Assembly: GCA_002439805.1 (NCBI GenBank)
Contig: DJPQ01000085.1
Location: 819 to 64,818, forward strand
Length of the DNA stretch: 64,000 bases
Direction of reading: 5' to 3'
DNA from: Bacteroidales bacterium UBA6408
Lineage (GTDB): Bacteria; Bacteroidota; Bacteroidia; Bacteroidales; UBA932
The notes beneath the pieces were generated by a model. It saw only the letters and a program-made list of their open reading frames with translations, was not told where the DNA came from and searched no databases. Positions 1 through 8,512 of this stretch are shown piece after piece. Made by a program: the position numbers and the translations under genes. Position 1 is the first letter of the stretch. Every line of letters starts with the position of its first letter.

Positions 1-98
1 CGGAAACCGTTTTTCACGATACAAAAATAATGCAATTCTATGCTTCGCAGATATGGCGAATGCGGAGTTTTACGGGACGCTAAATCGAAATTATTTCG

Positions 99-106
99 TA
101 ATTTTG
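99..106 (+). promoter_or_regulatory. Candidate -7 box for murI
   Basis: The octamer TAATTTTG fits the Bacteroidota -7 consensus TAnnTTTG and lies 67 nt upstream of the murI start. No convincing TTG/TTTG -33 element is visible about 19 bp further upstream, so this is a weak call. The rest of positions 1-173 shows no gene I can support. Confidence 0.35.
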
Positions 107-173
107 CGTGTTTTTGTGAGCCTTGCGGACGGGAGGTTTATGCTCCTTGTGGAGGGGCTCGGGATGAACGGAT

Positions 174-1091
174 ATGGATAATCGGAAAACTGTTGTCGGC
201 GTGTTCGATTCGGGAGTCGGCGGACTCTCGGTGCTTAGGGAGCTTGAGAGGGCTGTTCCCGGGGCGAGCTTTGTCTATTATGCCGACACTGCTCACTGTC
301 CATATGGGGAGAAGTCGGCGGAATATGTGCTCTCCCGTTCGCGCGCGATTACCGAGATTCTTCTGGGACATGGCGCTGAAGTGATTGTGATAGCCTGCAA
401 CACAGCCACATCGGCGGCCATTGCCACCCTGCGCCGGGAGTACGGGACGTCGCCTTCCCCGCGCGTTTTGGAGATTACAGGAGGGCGGCTGGACCATGTG
501 CCCTTCATCGGGATGGAGCCTGCGGTGAAGCCTGCGGCTCTCGCCACGAGGACCGGGATTGTCGGCGTGCTTGCCACGGCGGGAACGCTGCACGGGAGCA
601 AGTATCTTGACATGAAGGGGCGCTGGGCTGACGGCATAGAGATTGTCGAGTCGGTCGGACGCGGGTTTGTGGAACTCGTCGAGGGAAGCGGGCTTGCGGA
701 CAGGTATAAGAAAGGCTGCCTGTTTCTGAGCAGTGCGCAGGAGTGCTCCGGAAATGCCGCGTCCGGTGAGGCTTTGACCGGTGGCGGGCTTCTGCCCGGA
801 GAAAGTGCAGAAGGGATGACGGTGGCCGCCTCGTGGGACGAGAGGCTTGCGGAGGACACCGTCCGGGCGAGCCTTGAACCGCTTATTGAGGCAGGCGCGG
901 ACACGATTGTGCTGGGATGCACGCATTATCCGTTCCTGCTTCCGGTGCTGGAGGATGTGGCGGAGCAGCTGCTTGCGGAGCATCCTCTGAAAGGGCGTGA
1001 CGGCTCTGTGGTTGAGCGCATCCGCTTCATCGACCCCGCTCCCGCCGTCGCCCACCGCCTGATTGATGTCATTTCGAGCGGAATGAAATGA
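174..1091 (+). CDS. murI: Glutamate racemase
   Basis: A 305-residue cytosolic enzyme that interconverts L- and D-glutamate to supply D-Glu for peptidoglycan. The N-terminal FDSGVGGLSVLREL motif (about residue 11), the first catalytic cysteine in IACNTATS (Cys75) and the second in LGCTHYPF (Cys249) are all present, so the two-cysteine acid/base pair is intact. The protein is some 30 residues longer than typical racemases because of a Gly/Ser-rich insertion around residues 170-220. It starts at an ATG and is followed by a 12-bp tandem repeat. The family assignment is secure. Confidence 0.95.
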   Translation: MDNRKTVVGVFDSGVGGLSVLRELERAVPGASFVYYADTAHCPYGEKSAEYVLSRSRAITEILLGHGAEVIVIACNTATSAAIATLRREYGTSPSPRVLEITGGRLDHVPFIGMEPAVKPAALATRTGIVGVLATAGTLHGSKYLDMKGRWADGIEIVESVGRGFVELVEGSGLADRYKKGCLFLSSAQECSGNAASGEALTGGGLLPGESAEGMTVAASWDERLAEDTVRASLEPLIEAGADTIVLGCTHYPFLLPVLEDVAEQLLAEHPLKGRDGSVVERIRFIDPAPAVAHRLIDVISSGMK

Positions 1092-1106
1092 AGCCGAGAA
1101 ATCTTT

Positions 1107-1154
1107 GTGCAGGGAAAAGTGCAGGGAAAAGTGCAGGGAAAAGTGCAGGGAAAA
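1107..1154. repeat. 12-bp tandem repeat, four perfect copies
   Basis: Four exact head-to-tail copies of GTGCAGGGAAAA lie between murI and the fumarase gene, followed by a degenerate tail of ATGTTGAGAA-like units up to about 1185. It is non-coding on both strands in any plausible gene. Copy number probably varies by slippage. Confidence 0.9.
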
Positions 1155-1238
1155 ATGCTGAAAAATGTTGAGAAATGTTGAGAAAGAAGTCTTTGTGCGG
1201 AAAGTGATACGAAAATATATTTAAATAATTATAAGACA

Positions 1239-2861
1239 ATGGAATTCAAATACGCACCGATGTTTCAGCTTGGCGAGGACAAGACTGAATACTACAAGAT
1301 TCCGGGTTCGGAGAAGCTTGTCTCAACTTCCGAATTTGAGGGAAAGAAGATTCTCAAGGTCACTCCCGAGGCTCTTACGCTCATGACTAACACCGCCTTC
1401 CGGGACGTCAGCTTCCTTCTCCGCCGCTCCCACAACGAGCAGGTGGCGAAAATTCTCTCCGATCCTGAGGCCTCCGCAAACGACAAGTATGTGGCTCTGA
1501 CCTTCCTCCGCAACGCCGAGGTTGCCTCAAAGGGCAAGCTGCCTCTCTGTCAGGACACCGGAACGGCCATCGTGCACGGCGAGAAAGGCCAGCAGGTCTG
1601 GACGGGGTTCGAGGACGAGGAAGCCATCTCCCGCGGAGTCTATAAGACCTACACCGAGGAGAACCTCCGCTACTCCCAGAACGCTCCTCTGGACATGTAC
1701 AACGAGGTGAACACCAGGTGCAACCTCCCGGCGCAGATTGACATCGAGGCCACTCAGGGCGACGAATACCGCTTCCTGATGGTCACCAAGGGCGGCGGCT
1801 CCGCAAACAAGACCTACCTCTACCAGGAGACCAAGGCCCGCATCCAGAACCCTGGCACTCTCGTTCCGTTCCTCGTTTCCAAGATGAGGAGCCTCGGAAC
1901 TGCAGCCTGCCCTCCGTACCACATCGCCTTCGTCATCGGCGGCACCTCCGCGGAGAAGAACCTCCTCACCGTGAAGCTCGCATCGACTCACTACTACGAC
2001 TCTCTCCCTACCACCGGAGACGCGACAGGCCGCGCGTTCCGCGACCTTGACCTTGAGGCGACGCTTCTCGAAGAGGCGCACAAAATCGGTCTCGGGGCGC
2101 AGTTCGGAGGCAAGTACATGGCGCATGACGTGCGCGTGGTCAGGCTTCCGCGCCACGGCGCAAGCTGCCCTATCGGACTGGGAGTCAGCTGCTCGGCCGA
2201 CCGCAACATCAAGGCAAAGATAAACGCCGACGGAATCTGGATTGAGAAGCTGGACGACAAGCCTTACGAGCTCATCCCGGAGGAACTCCGCAATGCCGGT
2301 GAGGGCGACGCCGTGAAGATTGACCTTGACAGGCCGATGCCGGAGATTCTTGCCGAACTCACGAAATATCCCGTTTCAACTCGTCTGAGCCTCAACGGCA
2401 CCATCATCGTCGCCCGTGACATCGCCCACGCGAAAATCAAGGCGCGTCTCGACGCCGGCGAGCCTATGCCGCAGTATCTCAAGGACCATCCGGTCTATTA
2501 TGCCGGCCCTGCCAAGACTCCTGCCGGAATGCCTTGCGGCTCGCTCGGTCCTACGACAGCCGGACGTATGGACCCTTATGTCGATGAGTTCCAGGACCAT
2601 GGCGGCTCTCTGATTATGCTCGCGAAGGGCAACAGAAGTCAGGCAGTGACCGACGCCTGCAAGAAACACGGCGGATTCTACCTCGGCTCAATCGGAGGCC
2701 CTGCCGCTATCCTCGCGCAGGACAACATCAAGAGCATCGAGTGCGTAGAGTTCCCGGAGCTCGGAATGGAGGCTGTCTGGAAAATCCGCGTGGAGAATTT
2801 CCCTGCATTCATCCTCGTCGATGACAAGGGCAACAATTTCTTCACTCCGTTCGGCCTGTAG
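1239..2861 (+). CDS. Class I (iron-sulfur) fumarate hydratase
   Basis: A 540-residue class I fumarase of the FumA/FumB type, interconverting fumarate and malate in the TCA or reductive succinate branch. Cysteines placed to bind the 4Fe-4S cluster occur in [24 protein letters not shown] and [17 protein letters not shown]. The C-terminal beta domain carries [18 protein letters not shown] and the GGPAAIL segment. Length and domain order match E. coli FumA (about 548 residues), so this is the fused single-subunit form rather than the two-subunit form. It is monocistronic, ending just before a strong hairpin shared with the convergent M23 gene. The oxygen-sensitive class fits an anaerobe. Confidence 0.95.
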   Translation: MEFKYAPMFQLGEDKTEYYKIPGSEKLVSTSEFEGKKILKVTPEALTLMTNTAFRDVSFLLRRSHNEQVAKILSDPEASANDKYVALTFLRNAEVASKGKLPLCQDTGTAIVHGEKGQQVWTGFEDEEAISRGVYKTYTEENLRYSQNAPLDMYNEVNTRCNLPAQIDIEATQGDEYRFLMVTKGGGSANKTYLYQETKARIQNPGTLVPFLVSKMRSLGTAACPPYHIAFVIGGTSAEKNLLTVKLASTHYYDSLPTTGDATGRAFRDLDLEATLLEEAHKIGLGAQFGGKYMAHDVRVVRLPRHGASCPIGLGVSCSADRNIKAKINADGIWIEKLDDKPYELIPEELRNAGEGDAVKIDLDRPMPEILAELTKYPVSTRLSLNGTIIVARDIAHAKIKARLDAGEPMPQYLKDHPVYYAGPAKTPAGMPCGSLGPTTAGRMDPYVDEFQDHGGSLIMLAKGNRSQAVTDACKKHGGFYLGSIGGPAAILAQDNIKSIECVEFPELGMEAVWKIRVENFPAFILVDDKGNNFFTPFGL

Positions 2862-2878
2862 AAACAGATGACTATATT

Positions 2879-2921
2879 GACAAAACAGGGTGGCGAAATT
2901 CATTCGCCACCCTGTTTTGTC
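2879..2921. terminator. Bidirectional terminator, 19-bp perfect stem
   Basis: A 19-bp perfect inverted repeat (arms 2879-2897 and 2903-2921, loop ATTCA) lies between the convergent fumarase and M23/LysM genes. The outer part of the stem is A-rich on one arm and T-rich on the other, which supports termination in both directions. Confidence 0.85.
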
Positions 2922-2938
2922 ATAACTATAAAGATACT

Positions 2939-3994
2939 TTATCTTACGCGGAGCTTCTGCCCGATTCGCAGCGTTGATGTCGATCTGATGCCGTTGAGCC
3001 GGCAGATTGCGCTGACTGTCGTGCCGTTCTTCCGGGCAATCTTCCCGAGCGTGTCACCGGACTTCACGATATGCCACCTCATCGCCCTAAGGGCGGCCTC
3101 TTCCGCCGCGTCCTCCTCGGCGCTCTTGAGTTCGTCGTCGAAGTTCTGCTCATAGTTGCTGAACTGGCTCAGGTATTTCTTTTTGAGAACGAACATCCTG
3201 TGGCGCAGCGTTCCTGTCTCGAAGTCTATGAGCCACTGAGGGTCAAATGCATAGCCTTTGTAGCGGGTCTCGAAATGGAGGTGCGGCCCGGTCGAGCGCC
3301 CCGTGTTGCCGCCGAGGCCGATGACATCTCCGGCATTCACCCAGTCTCCGGCCTCGACGTTTCTCTTTGAAAGGTGTCCGTAGAATGTCTCCAGCCCGTT
3401 CTCGTGCCGGATCACGACAATGTTTCCGTAGCCGCGCATAGTCGATGAGATGCGGACCTTGCCGTTGAACGCGGCGTAAATCGGAGTGCCAGTAGTGAGC
3501 GGCAGGTCTATGCCCTGATGCCTGCGCCCGCGCCTCGGCCCGAACTTTCCTCTCGGATTGACCTTTCCCTGATAGGGGCAGGAGTAGTTGCTCAGGCTAT
3601 CGACCAGCCATATTGCGGAGTAGGAGGGGAGAGAATCCCACGCGACCTTGTAAGGATCCACCGAGCGGCTGTCCCAGTGAGCGGTGAAAATCTCATTGTC
3701 CTTGGCGAAGTTCTCGGTCTTTATGTATTTCCATGTCCCGTTCCCGTAGAGCACCACTTTCACGAACTCGGACATCGTGTCGAGCGTATCGACCGGATCC
3801 GACTCGCTCACGACCAGCGGCTTCACCGCCTGACGGGGCAGCCTCGGGACAAGTTCGTTCTCCGTCGTGGGAAACCTGAAGTTCGGGTTGGCGGAGGGGA
3901 TGTTCTCATCCACCACCTTAGAGGAATTCTGCGCCGCCGCCATCAACGGCAGCAGCGCAGAAACAATTGTTGCAAGACATCTCAGAGGCCTCAT
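2939..3994 (-). CDS. Exported M23 peptidase with C-terminal LysM domain
   Basis: A 351-residue putative peptidoglycan endopeptidase. Residues 1-21 look like a cleavable signal peptide ending AAA-Q. The M23/LytM domain shows the zinc-site motif HQGIDLP, the YGHLS motif and the complete GPHLHFE motif, so zinc and catalytic residues are present. A single LysM module (WHIVKSGDTLGKIARKNG to LRIGQKLRVR) closes the protein and should bind glycan strands. Its start codon overlaps the stop of the upstream phosphohexomutase by 4 bp, so the two are probably translationally coupled. The likely role is cell-wall remodelling in the periplasm. Confidence 0.92.
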   Translation of the reverse strand: MRPLRCLATIVSALLPLMAAAQNSSKVVDENIPSANPNFRFPTTENELVPRLPRQAVKPLVVSESDPVDTLDTMSEFVKVVLYGNGTWKYIKTENFAKDNEIFTAHWDSRSVDPYKVAWDSLPSYSAIWLVDSLSNYSCPYQGKVNPRGKFGPRRGRRHQGIDLPLTTGTPIYAAFNGKVRISSTMRGYGNIVVIRHENGLETFYGHLSKRNVEAGDWVNAGDVIGLGGNTGRSTGPHLHFETRYKGYAFDPQWLIDFETGTLRHRMFVLKKKYLSQFSNYEQNFDDELKSAEEDAAEEAALRAMRWHIVKSGDTLGKIARKNGTTVSAICRLNGIRSTSTLRIGQKLRVR

Positions 3995-5352
3995 TTCTGC
4001 TCACCTCCGAACTTGTTCACGAGAATGTCCTTCACCTGCGCGAGCTTGTCCGCGAGCAGCTCGTCCGAATCCGCCTCGCAGATGAACCTCAGGTAAGGCT
4101 CGGTGTTGGACGGACGAATGTTGAACCACCAGCGCGGGAACTCCACCCTGTAGCCGTCGAAGTCCATGTAGGCCGTCGGCTTCTCCTGCGCGAGGAAATG
4201 GTCGCGCACGGCGTCCATCGCGCCCTGCTTGTCGTCAATCCTGAAATTGACCTCGCCGGAATTCTTGTATTTCTCGATGCGGGAAATAAGCTTGCTGAGC
4301 GAGATTCCCTTGCGCTTCATGTCGGCGACCACATTGAGAATAATCATCGAGGCGAGAAGTCCGCTGTCGGAGTAGAAGAAATCGCGGAAATAGTAGTGCC
4401 CTGCAAGTTCCCCGCCATAGATTCCGTCGATTTCGCGGAGCTTGTTCGCCGCGAACGCGCGCCCTACCTTCCATGTCACCATCTGTGCCCCCATAGGCGT
4501 GAGATACTCTCCCACGGCCTTCGAACTGCGTATATCCTGAAGCACGATGCCCCTCAGGCCCTTCTTTTCGAGGAAATAGTGCCCGAGCACCGCAATCATC
4601 AGGTCCGGAGAGATGAACCTCGCGTTCTCATCGACGAACATCACGCGGTCCGCGTCCCCGTCGTATATCACTCCGATGTCCGCCCCCGTCTTGCGCACGA
4701 GCTCCTGAAGCGCAACCACATTCTTGGCAATCAGCGGGTTAGGCTCATGGTTCGGGAATCGTCCGTCAATCGTGTCAAAGATGTAGGACGGCCGGTCACC
4801 GAAGATTTCCTTCGCATAGAGGTTGGCCATCCCGTTCGAGAGGTCCATCGCAATCCTGAGGTTCGACCAGTCCTCCTTATATTTGAGGAGAAAGTTCAGA
4901 TAGTCCTGATGAACATCTTTCTGATAAACCTTGCCATTCACGGCTGCGGGCGTGCACGGCTTCCCTTCGTCAATCCACTGCTTGATTTTTCCGAGTCCCG
5001 CGTCGAATCCCACCGCAGCGGCGTTTGTCGTGGAGACCTTCATCCCGTTGTACTCGGCCGGGTTGTGCGAAGCCGTAATCTGAATGGAGGCCTTGAAGCC
5101 GTAGTTCGCCGTTCCGAAATATACCATAGGCGTCGTGCTCAGCCCGATGTCGTAGATGTCCGCTCCCGCGTCCGTCACCCCGCGAATCACCGCGTCGTGA
5201 ATCGTGTCCGAAGAAAGACGGCAGTCCCGCCCGAGCAGAACCTTGTCCGTTCCGAGAAGTTCGGGCACGAAAAAGCCCACCTTGTATGCGATGTCCTCGT
5301 CCCAATCGACGTTCCAGACGCCTCTGATGTCGTATGCGTGAAATGCTCCCAT
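3991..5352 (-). CDS. Phosphomannomutase/phosphoglucomutase
   Basis: A 453-residue alpha-D-phosphohexomutase that moves phosphate between C6 and C1 of mannose or glucose. The phosphoserine loop TASHNPAEYNGMK (Ser95), metal loop DGDADR (231-236), sugar-binding GGELAGH (313-319) and C-terminal phosphate-binding RPSNTEP are all present. I chose the ATG at 5352 because MGAFHAYDIRG is the normal N-terminus; a longer reading frame reaches into the neighbouring deformylase gene. It sits 19 bp after def and overlaps the next gene by 4 bp. Mannose versus glucose preference cannot be told; ManB/Pgm-type bifunctionality is likely. Confidence 0.93.
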   Translation of the reverse strand: MGAFHAYDIRGVWNVDWDEDIAYKVGFFVPELLGTDKVLLGRDCRLSSDTIHDAVIRGVTDAGADIYDIGLSTTPMVYFGTANYGFKASIQITASHNPAEYNGMKVSTTNAAAVGFDAGLGKIKQWIDEGKPCTPAAVNGKVYQKDVHQDYLNFLLKYKEDWSNLRIAMDLSNGMANLYAKEIFGDRPSYIFDTIDGRFPNHEPNPLIAKNVVALQELVRKTGADIGVIYDGDADRVMFVDENARFISPDLMIAVLGHYFLEKKGLRGIVLQDIRSSKAVGEYLTPMGAQMVTWKVGRAFAANKLREIDGIYGGELAGHYYFRDFFYSDSGLLASMIILNVVADMKRKGISLSKLISRIEKYKNSGEVNFRIDDKQGAMDAVRDHFLAQEKPTAYMDFDGYRVEFPRWWFNIRPSNTEPYLRFICEADSDELLADKLAQVKDILVNKFGGEQK

Positions 5353-5371
5353 ATCATTGAATTTTAATCTG

Positions 5372-5920
5372 TTACTTTGACTTATATCTTGTCTGAACCT
5401 TGCGCGAGGCAATGTTCTGGAGTTTCCTCGAAATCATCTTTTTCCGAATCGGGGACAGCTCATCAACAAATAGCCTGCCATCCAGATGGGCCATCTCGTG
5501 CTGCACCATCCGGCAGCCGAACTTGTCGAAGACCTCCACCTGCCTTTCGAAATTCCCGTCGTAGTACTCGACCTTAATCGACGACGGCCTCACGACTTCG
5601 GCATATATTCCCGGAACGCTGAGGCAACCCTCTGAATATGAGCAGGTTTCCTTGCTTTCTTCGAGAACCTTCGGATTTATCATCGTCCGTCTGAAATCCT
5701 TGAGGTAGGGATATGTGTCCGTGAGCTCCGTCCCGTCGACGATGAGAACCCGCAGCGGAACGCCCACCTGAGGCGCGGCAAGTCCGCATCCGTCCGCATT
5801 CTTAAGCGTCTCCTTCATGTCGGCGACTAGCTTCGTCAGTTCGTCCCTTTTCGTCAAATCCGCCTCGTCGTCGGCACGGCGCAGCACCTCCTGCCCATAA
5901 AGATATATAGGTAAAATCAT
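5372..5920 (-). CDS. def: Peptide deformylase
   Basis: A 182-residue metal enzyme that removes the formyl group from nascent N-terminal methionine. All three signature motifs are visible: GCGLAAPQ (44-51), EGCLSVPG with the metal-binding Cys99, and QHEMAHLDG with His141, Glu142 and His145. The third motif has Ala144 where the familiar sequence is HExDH, so a usually conserved Asp is replaced although the metal ligands and catalytic Glu remain. It follows ruvX by 19 bp in the same minus-strand operon. Confidence 0.95.
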   Translation of the reverse strand: MILPIYLYGQEVLRRADDEADLTKRDELTKLVADMKETLKNADGCGLAAPQVGVPLRVLIVDGTELTDTYPYLKDFRRTMINPKVLEESKETCSYSEGCLSVPGIYAEVVRPSSIKVEYYDGNFERQVEVFDKFGCRMVQHEMAHLDGRLFVDELSPIRKKMISRKLQNIASRKVQTRYKSK

Positions 5921-5939
5921 ATTTGTAGATATTTATATT

Positions 5940-6377
5940 TCATTTATTTCCCACATTCACGACATCCTTCGTCCGGTCCATATAGCTCTGGAGAATTATC
6001 GCCGCGCTGATTTTATCGACGCTCTCCTTGTCTCGGCGGTCCTTCTTCTTCATCCCCCCGTCAATCATCGCCCTGTGAGCCAGAACCGACGTGAACCTTT
6101 CGTCCTCGGTCACGACAGGTATGTCCGGAAATGCGTTCTTCAATGTCCGCAGGAACACATCCACATCCGCCGCGGCCTCGGACGGTCTTCCGTTCATATT
6201 CATCGGATATCCCACGACGAACTTCACAACATTCTCATTTTGAGCGTAAGTTTTGAGATATTCTATTATCTTTGCAGAATGTACCGTGTCCAGGGCAGAC
6301 GCGAAGATTCCGAGCGGGTCACTCACGGCGACTCCGACTCTCTTGCGTCCGTAATCTATTCCAACAAGTCTGTCCAT
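5940..6377 (-). CDS. ruvX: YqgF/RuvX-family Holliday-junction resolvase-like protein
   Basis: A 145-residue RNase H-fold protein. The N-terminus MDRLVGIDYGRKRVGVAVSD carries the first acidic residue, followed by VVGYPMNMNG and the DERFTSVLA segment. The family (YqgF/RuvX) is essential in many bacteria and linked to rRNA 5' processing and possibly recombination. I placed the start at the ATG at 6377, where the family homology begins and 7 nt after a promoter-like -7 box; the open frame upstream has no family similarity and covers the divergent M23 gene. It heads the ruvX-def-phosphohexomutase-M23 group. Confidence 0.93.
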   Translation of the reverse strand: MDRLVGIDYGRKRVGVAVSDPLGIFASALDTVHSAKIIEYLKTYAQNENVVKFVVGYPMNMNGRPSEAAADVDVFLRTLKNAFPDIPVVTEDERFTSVLAHRAMIDGGMKKKDRRDKESVDKISAAIILQSYMDRTKDVVNVGNK

Positions 6378-6383
6378 CGGATG

Positions 6384-6414
6384 CAAAGTTAATACTAAAC
6401 TATGGCTCAACAAA
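6384..6414 (-). promoter_or_regulatory. Bacteroidota-type promoter of the ruvX operon
   Basis: On the minus strand TTTG (6414-6411) is followed after exactly 19 bp by TAACTTTG (6391-6384), a full match to the Bacteroidota sigma-factor consensus. The -7 box is only 7 nt from the ruvX ATG, so the transcript would be almost leaderless. The -33 element lies inside the first codons of the divergent gene at 6402. Confidence 0.8.
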
Positions 6415-7253
6415 ATAAAGATAAAAAAGTTCGCCGCTATGTGCTGACGCTCGTGGAGGACATGACCCATAAGCCGCTGAACTCGATAAAGTTCACCATG
6501 CCGGCGGCGACACTGGTCGTCATCAATGTCTTTCTCCTGCTCTGTGCGCTGATTTACTGCGTGATAGCCTACACGCCGCTTCGCACGTTCATTCCCGGCT
6601 ATCCGGACGCGCACACAAAGCGGGCGGCAATCCAGAACGCCATCCGGGTCGATTCCCTTGAGAGGGTCATCTGCCGTTGGGAACTCTATTCCGAAAACCT
6701 GCGCAGGGTGGTCGAGGGGGACTCTACAGTCGATGTCGCGAGCGTCCTTTCCGGAACCGGAGCTGCCATGCCTGCCGCTTCCGATGAGGAGCCTGACGGA
6801 ATCACCGACGCAGAATTCCGCGACGCCGTGGTCCGGGAAGAGCAGTTCGACCTTTCTTCCGGCCGGAAAAGGGAACTTCCGATTGAGGGAATACATTTCT
6901 TTTCGCCTCTCAAAGGGGTTGTCAGCAAACCGTACGACAAGTATGTGCACCCCTATGTCGATGTGACGGCTCCGGCCAATTCCGTCGTGATGGCGACCCT
7001 CGACGGCACTGTCATTTTCACCGGCTGGAACAACGACGCGGGATATACGATTCAGATTCAGCACTCGGACGACATAGTCTCCATTTATCAGCACACCGAG
7101 AAGCTTCTCAAGGAAACCGGGGACAAGGTCACGGCCGGAACCCCGATTGCGCTTGTGGGCAGTTCCGGAAACCTTGCGGTGGGAGACCATCTCCGCTTTG
7201 AACTCTGGTATCGGGGAGAGTCCGTCGATCCGGCTAAATACGTTAATTTCTGA
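6402..7253 (+). CDS. Membrane-anchored M23-like protein, degenerate zinc site
   Basis: A 283-residue protein with a short cytoplasmic N-terminus, one membrane segment (about residues 37-58), a linker and a C-terminal LytM/M23 fold. HPYVD preserves the His/Asp zinc ligands and IYQHTEKL keeps the central His, but the usual HLHFE motif reads HLRFE, replacing a zinc-ligand histidine with arginine. It may therefore be a non-catalytic activator, like the EnvC/NlpD class, rather than an active endopeptidase. It is divergent from ruvX (24 bp apart) and followed 5 bp later by dxr. Confidence 0.85.
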   Translation: MAQQNKDKKVRRYVLTLVEDMTHKPLNSIKFTMPAATLVVINVFLLLCALIYCVIAYTPLRTFIPGYPDAHTKRAAIQNAIRVDSLERVICRWELYSENLRRVVEGDSTVDVASVLSGTGAAMPAASDEEPDGITDAEFRDAVVREEQFDLSSGRKRELPIEGIHFFSPLKGVVSKPYDKYVHPYVDVTAPANSVVMATLDGTVIFTGWNNDAGYTIQIQHSDDIVSIYQHTEKLLKETGDKVTAGTPIALVGSSGNLAVGDHLRFELWYRGESVDPAKYVNF

Positions 7254-7258
7254 CAGTG

Positions 7259-8425
7259 ATGGGAAAGAGAAAGGTCGCGATACTCGGTTCCACGGGCTCC
7301 ATCGGCCGGCAGGCGCTGGATGTGATCCGTCAGCATCCGGATTTGTTCGAGGTTGAGCTGCTTACGGCGAACAACAGCGCTGAACTGCTCGTGCAGCAGG
7401 CTATTGAATTTGACGCCAACAGCGTGGTGATATGCAATGAGGCGAAATATGCGGAGGTCGCTGACGCGCTGCAGCCCAAGATGATAAAGGTCTTCGCGGG
7501 GATGGACTCCGTCTGTGAACTCGTGAAGTCGGACAATATAGACATAGTCCTCACCTCGATGGTCGGGTTCAGCGGGCTGCGTTCGACGGTGGCGGCCGTC
7601 GAGGCGGGCAAGGCCATCGCGCTCGCCAACAAGGAGACCCTTGTGGCGGCCGGCTCCATTGTCATGAAACTCGCGGAGAAGAACCATGCGCCCATCCTTC
7701 CTGTGGATTCCGAGCATTCCGCAATCTTCCAGTGCCTTCTCGGCGCGAACGGCAATCCTTTGGAAAAGATTCATCTGACGGCTTCCGGCGGGCCTTTCCG
7801 CACCTGGGACAAGTCAAGAATTTCCTCCGCCAAGGCCAGTGACGCGCTCCGGCATCCTAACTGGAGCATGGGCAGCAAGATAACCATAGATTCCGCGACT
7901 ATGATGAACAAGGGCTTCGAGGTCATCGAGGCCAAGTGGCTCTTCGGGGTGGAGCCCGAGAGGATAAAAGTCGTCGTGCATCCCGAGTCTGTGGTGCATT
8001 CGATGGTTGAATATGCAGACGGGGCGGTGGTCGCCCAGATGGGTTTCCCGGATATGCGCGAGCCGATACAGTTCGCCCTGGCCTACCCCCGGAGGCTTCC
8101 TCTGAACAACCGCAGGCTGGACTTCGCTGCGCTCGGCTCGCTCACTTTTGAAAGCCCCGACCTTCAGAGATTCCCGGCTCTCGGCCTTGCCTATTCGGCG
8201 ATAGAACGTGGTGGGAACATCCCTTGCGCGATGAATGCGGCTAACGAGGTGGCTGTGGCTGCGTATCTCCGCGACGAAATCAGCTTCTATGGAATCCACG
8301 ATCTTGTCTCCGAGTGCATGGAGCGAACCCCGTTCATCGGGGAGCCTTCGCTCGACAACATATTCGCCACCAACGACGAGGCCGCGGCTCTGGCTCGAAC
8401 ATTGATTGCCTCAGGACGGTTCTGA
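7259..8425 (+). CDS. dxr: 1-deoxy-D-xylulose-5-phosphate reductoisomerase
   Basis: A 388-residue NADPH-dependent enzyme for the second step of the MEP isoprenoid pathway. The Rossmann motif GSTGSIGRQALDVI, the ANKETLV segment, the substrate loop SEHSAIFQ, SGGPFR, and the NWSMGSKITIDSATMMNKG block are all intact. The ATG at 7259 is preceded immediately by an in-frame GTG (7256); the ATG is preferred. It begins 5 bp after the M23-like gene and is probably cotranscribed with rseP downstream, a common order in Bacteroidota. Confidence 0.96.
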   Translation: MGKRKVAILGSTGSIGRQALDVIRQHPDLFEVELLTANNSAELLVQQAIEFDANSVVICNEAKYAEVADALQPKMIKVFAGMDSVCELVKSDNIDIVLTSMVGFSGLRSTVAAVEAGKAIALANKETLVAAGSIVMKLAEKNHAPILPVDSEHSAIFQCLLGANGNPLEKIHLTASGGPFRTWDKSRISSAKASDALRHPNWSMGSKITIDSATMMNKGFEVIEAKWLFGVEPERIKVVVHPESVVHSMVEYADGAVVAQMGFPDMREPIQFALAYPRRLPLNNRRLDFAALGSLTFESPDLQRFPALGLAYSAIERGGNIPCAMNAANEVAVAAYLRDEISFYGIHDLVSECMERTPFIGEPSLDNIFATNDEAAALARTLIASGRF

Positions 8426-8512
8426 TGCGACGGATTCGCCGGATCCGGTGCCGGACGGTCAATCAACACGAAAGAAACGGCCTCGGACGGAGGCTCATAA
8501 CAGAAAGACAAT

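Noticed and set aside
1107..1154. CRISPR array
   Set aside because: Units are 12 bp and contiguous with no spacers, and no cas genes are present.
3967..5367. 466-codon plus-strand open frame
   Set aside because: Antisense shadow of the phosphohexomutase gene, which has all its catalytic motifs.
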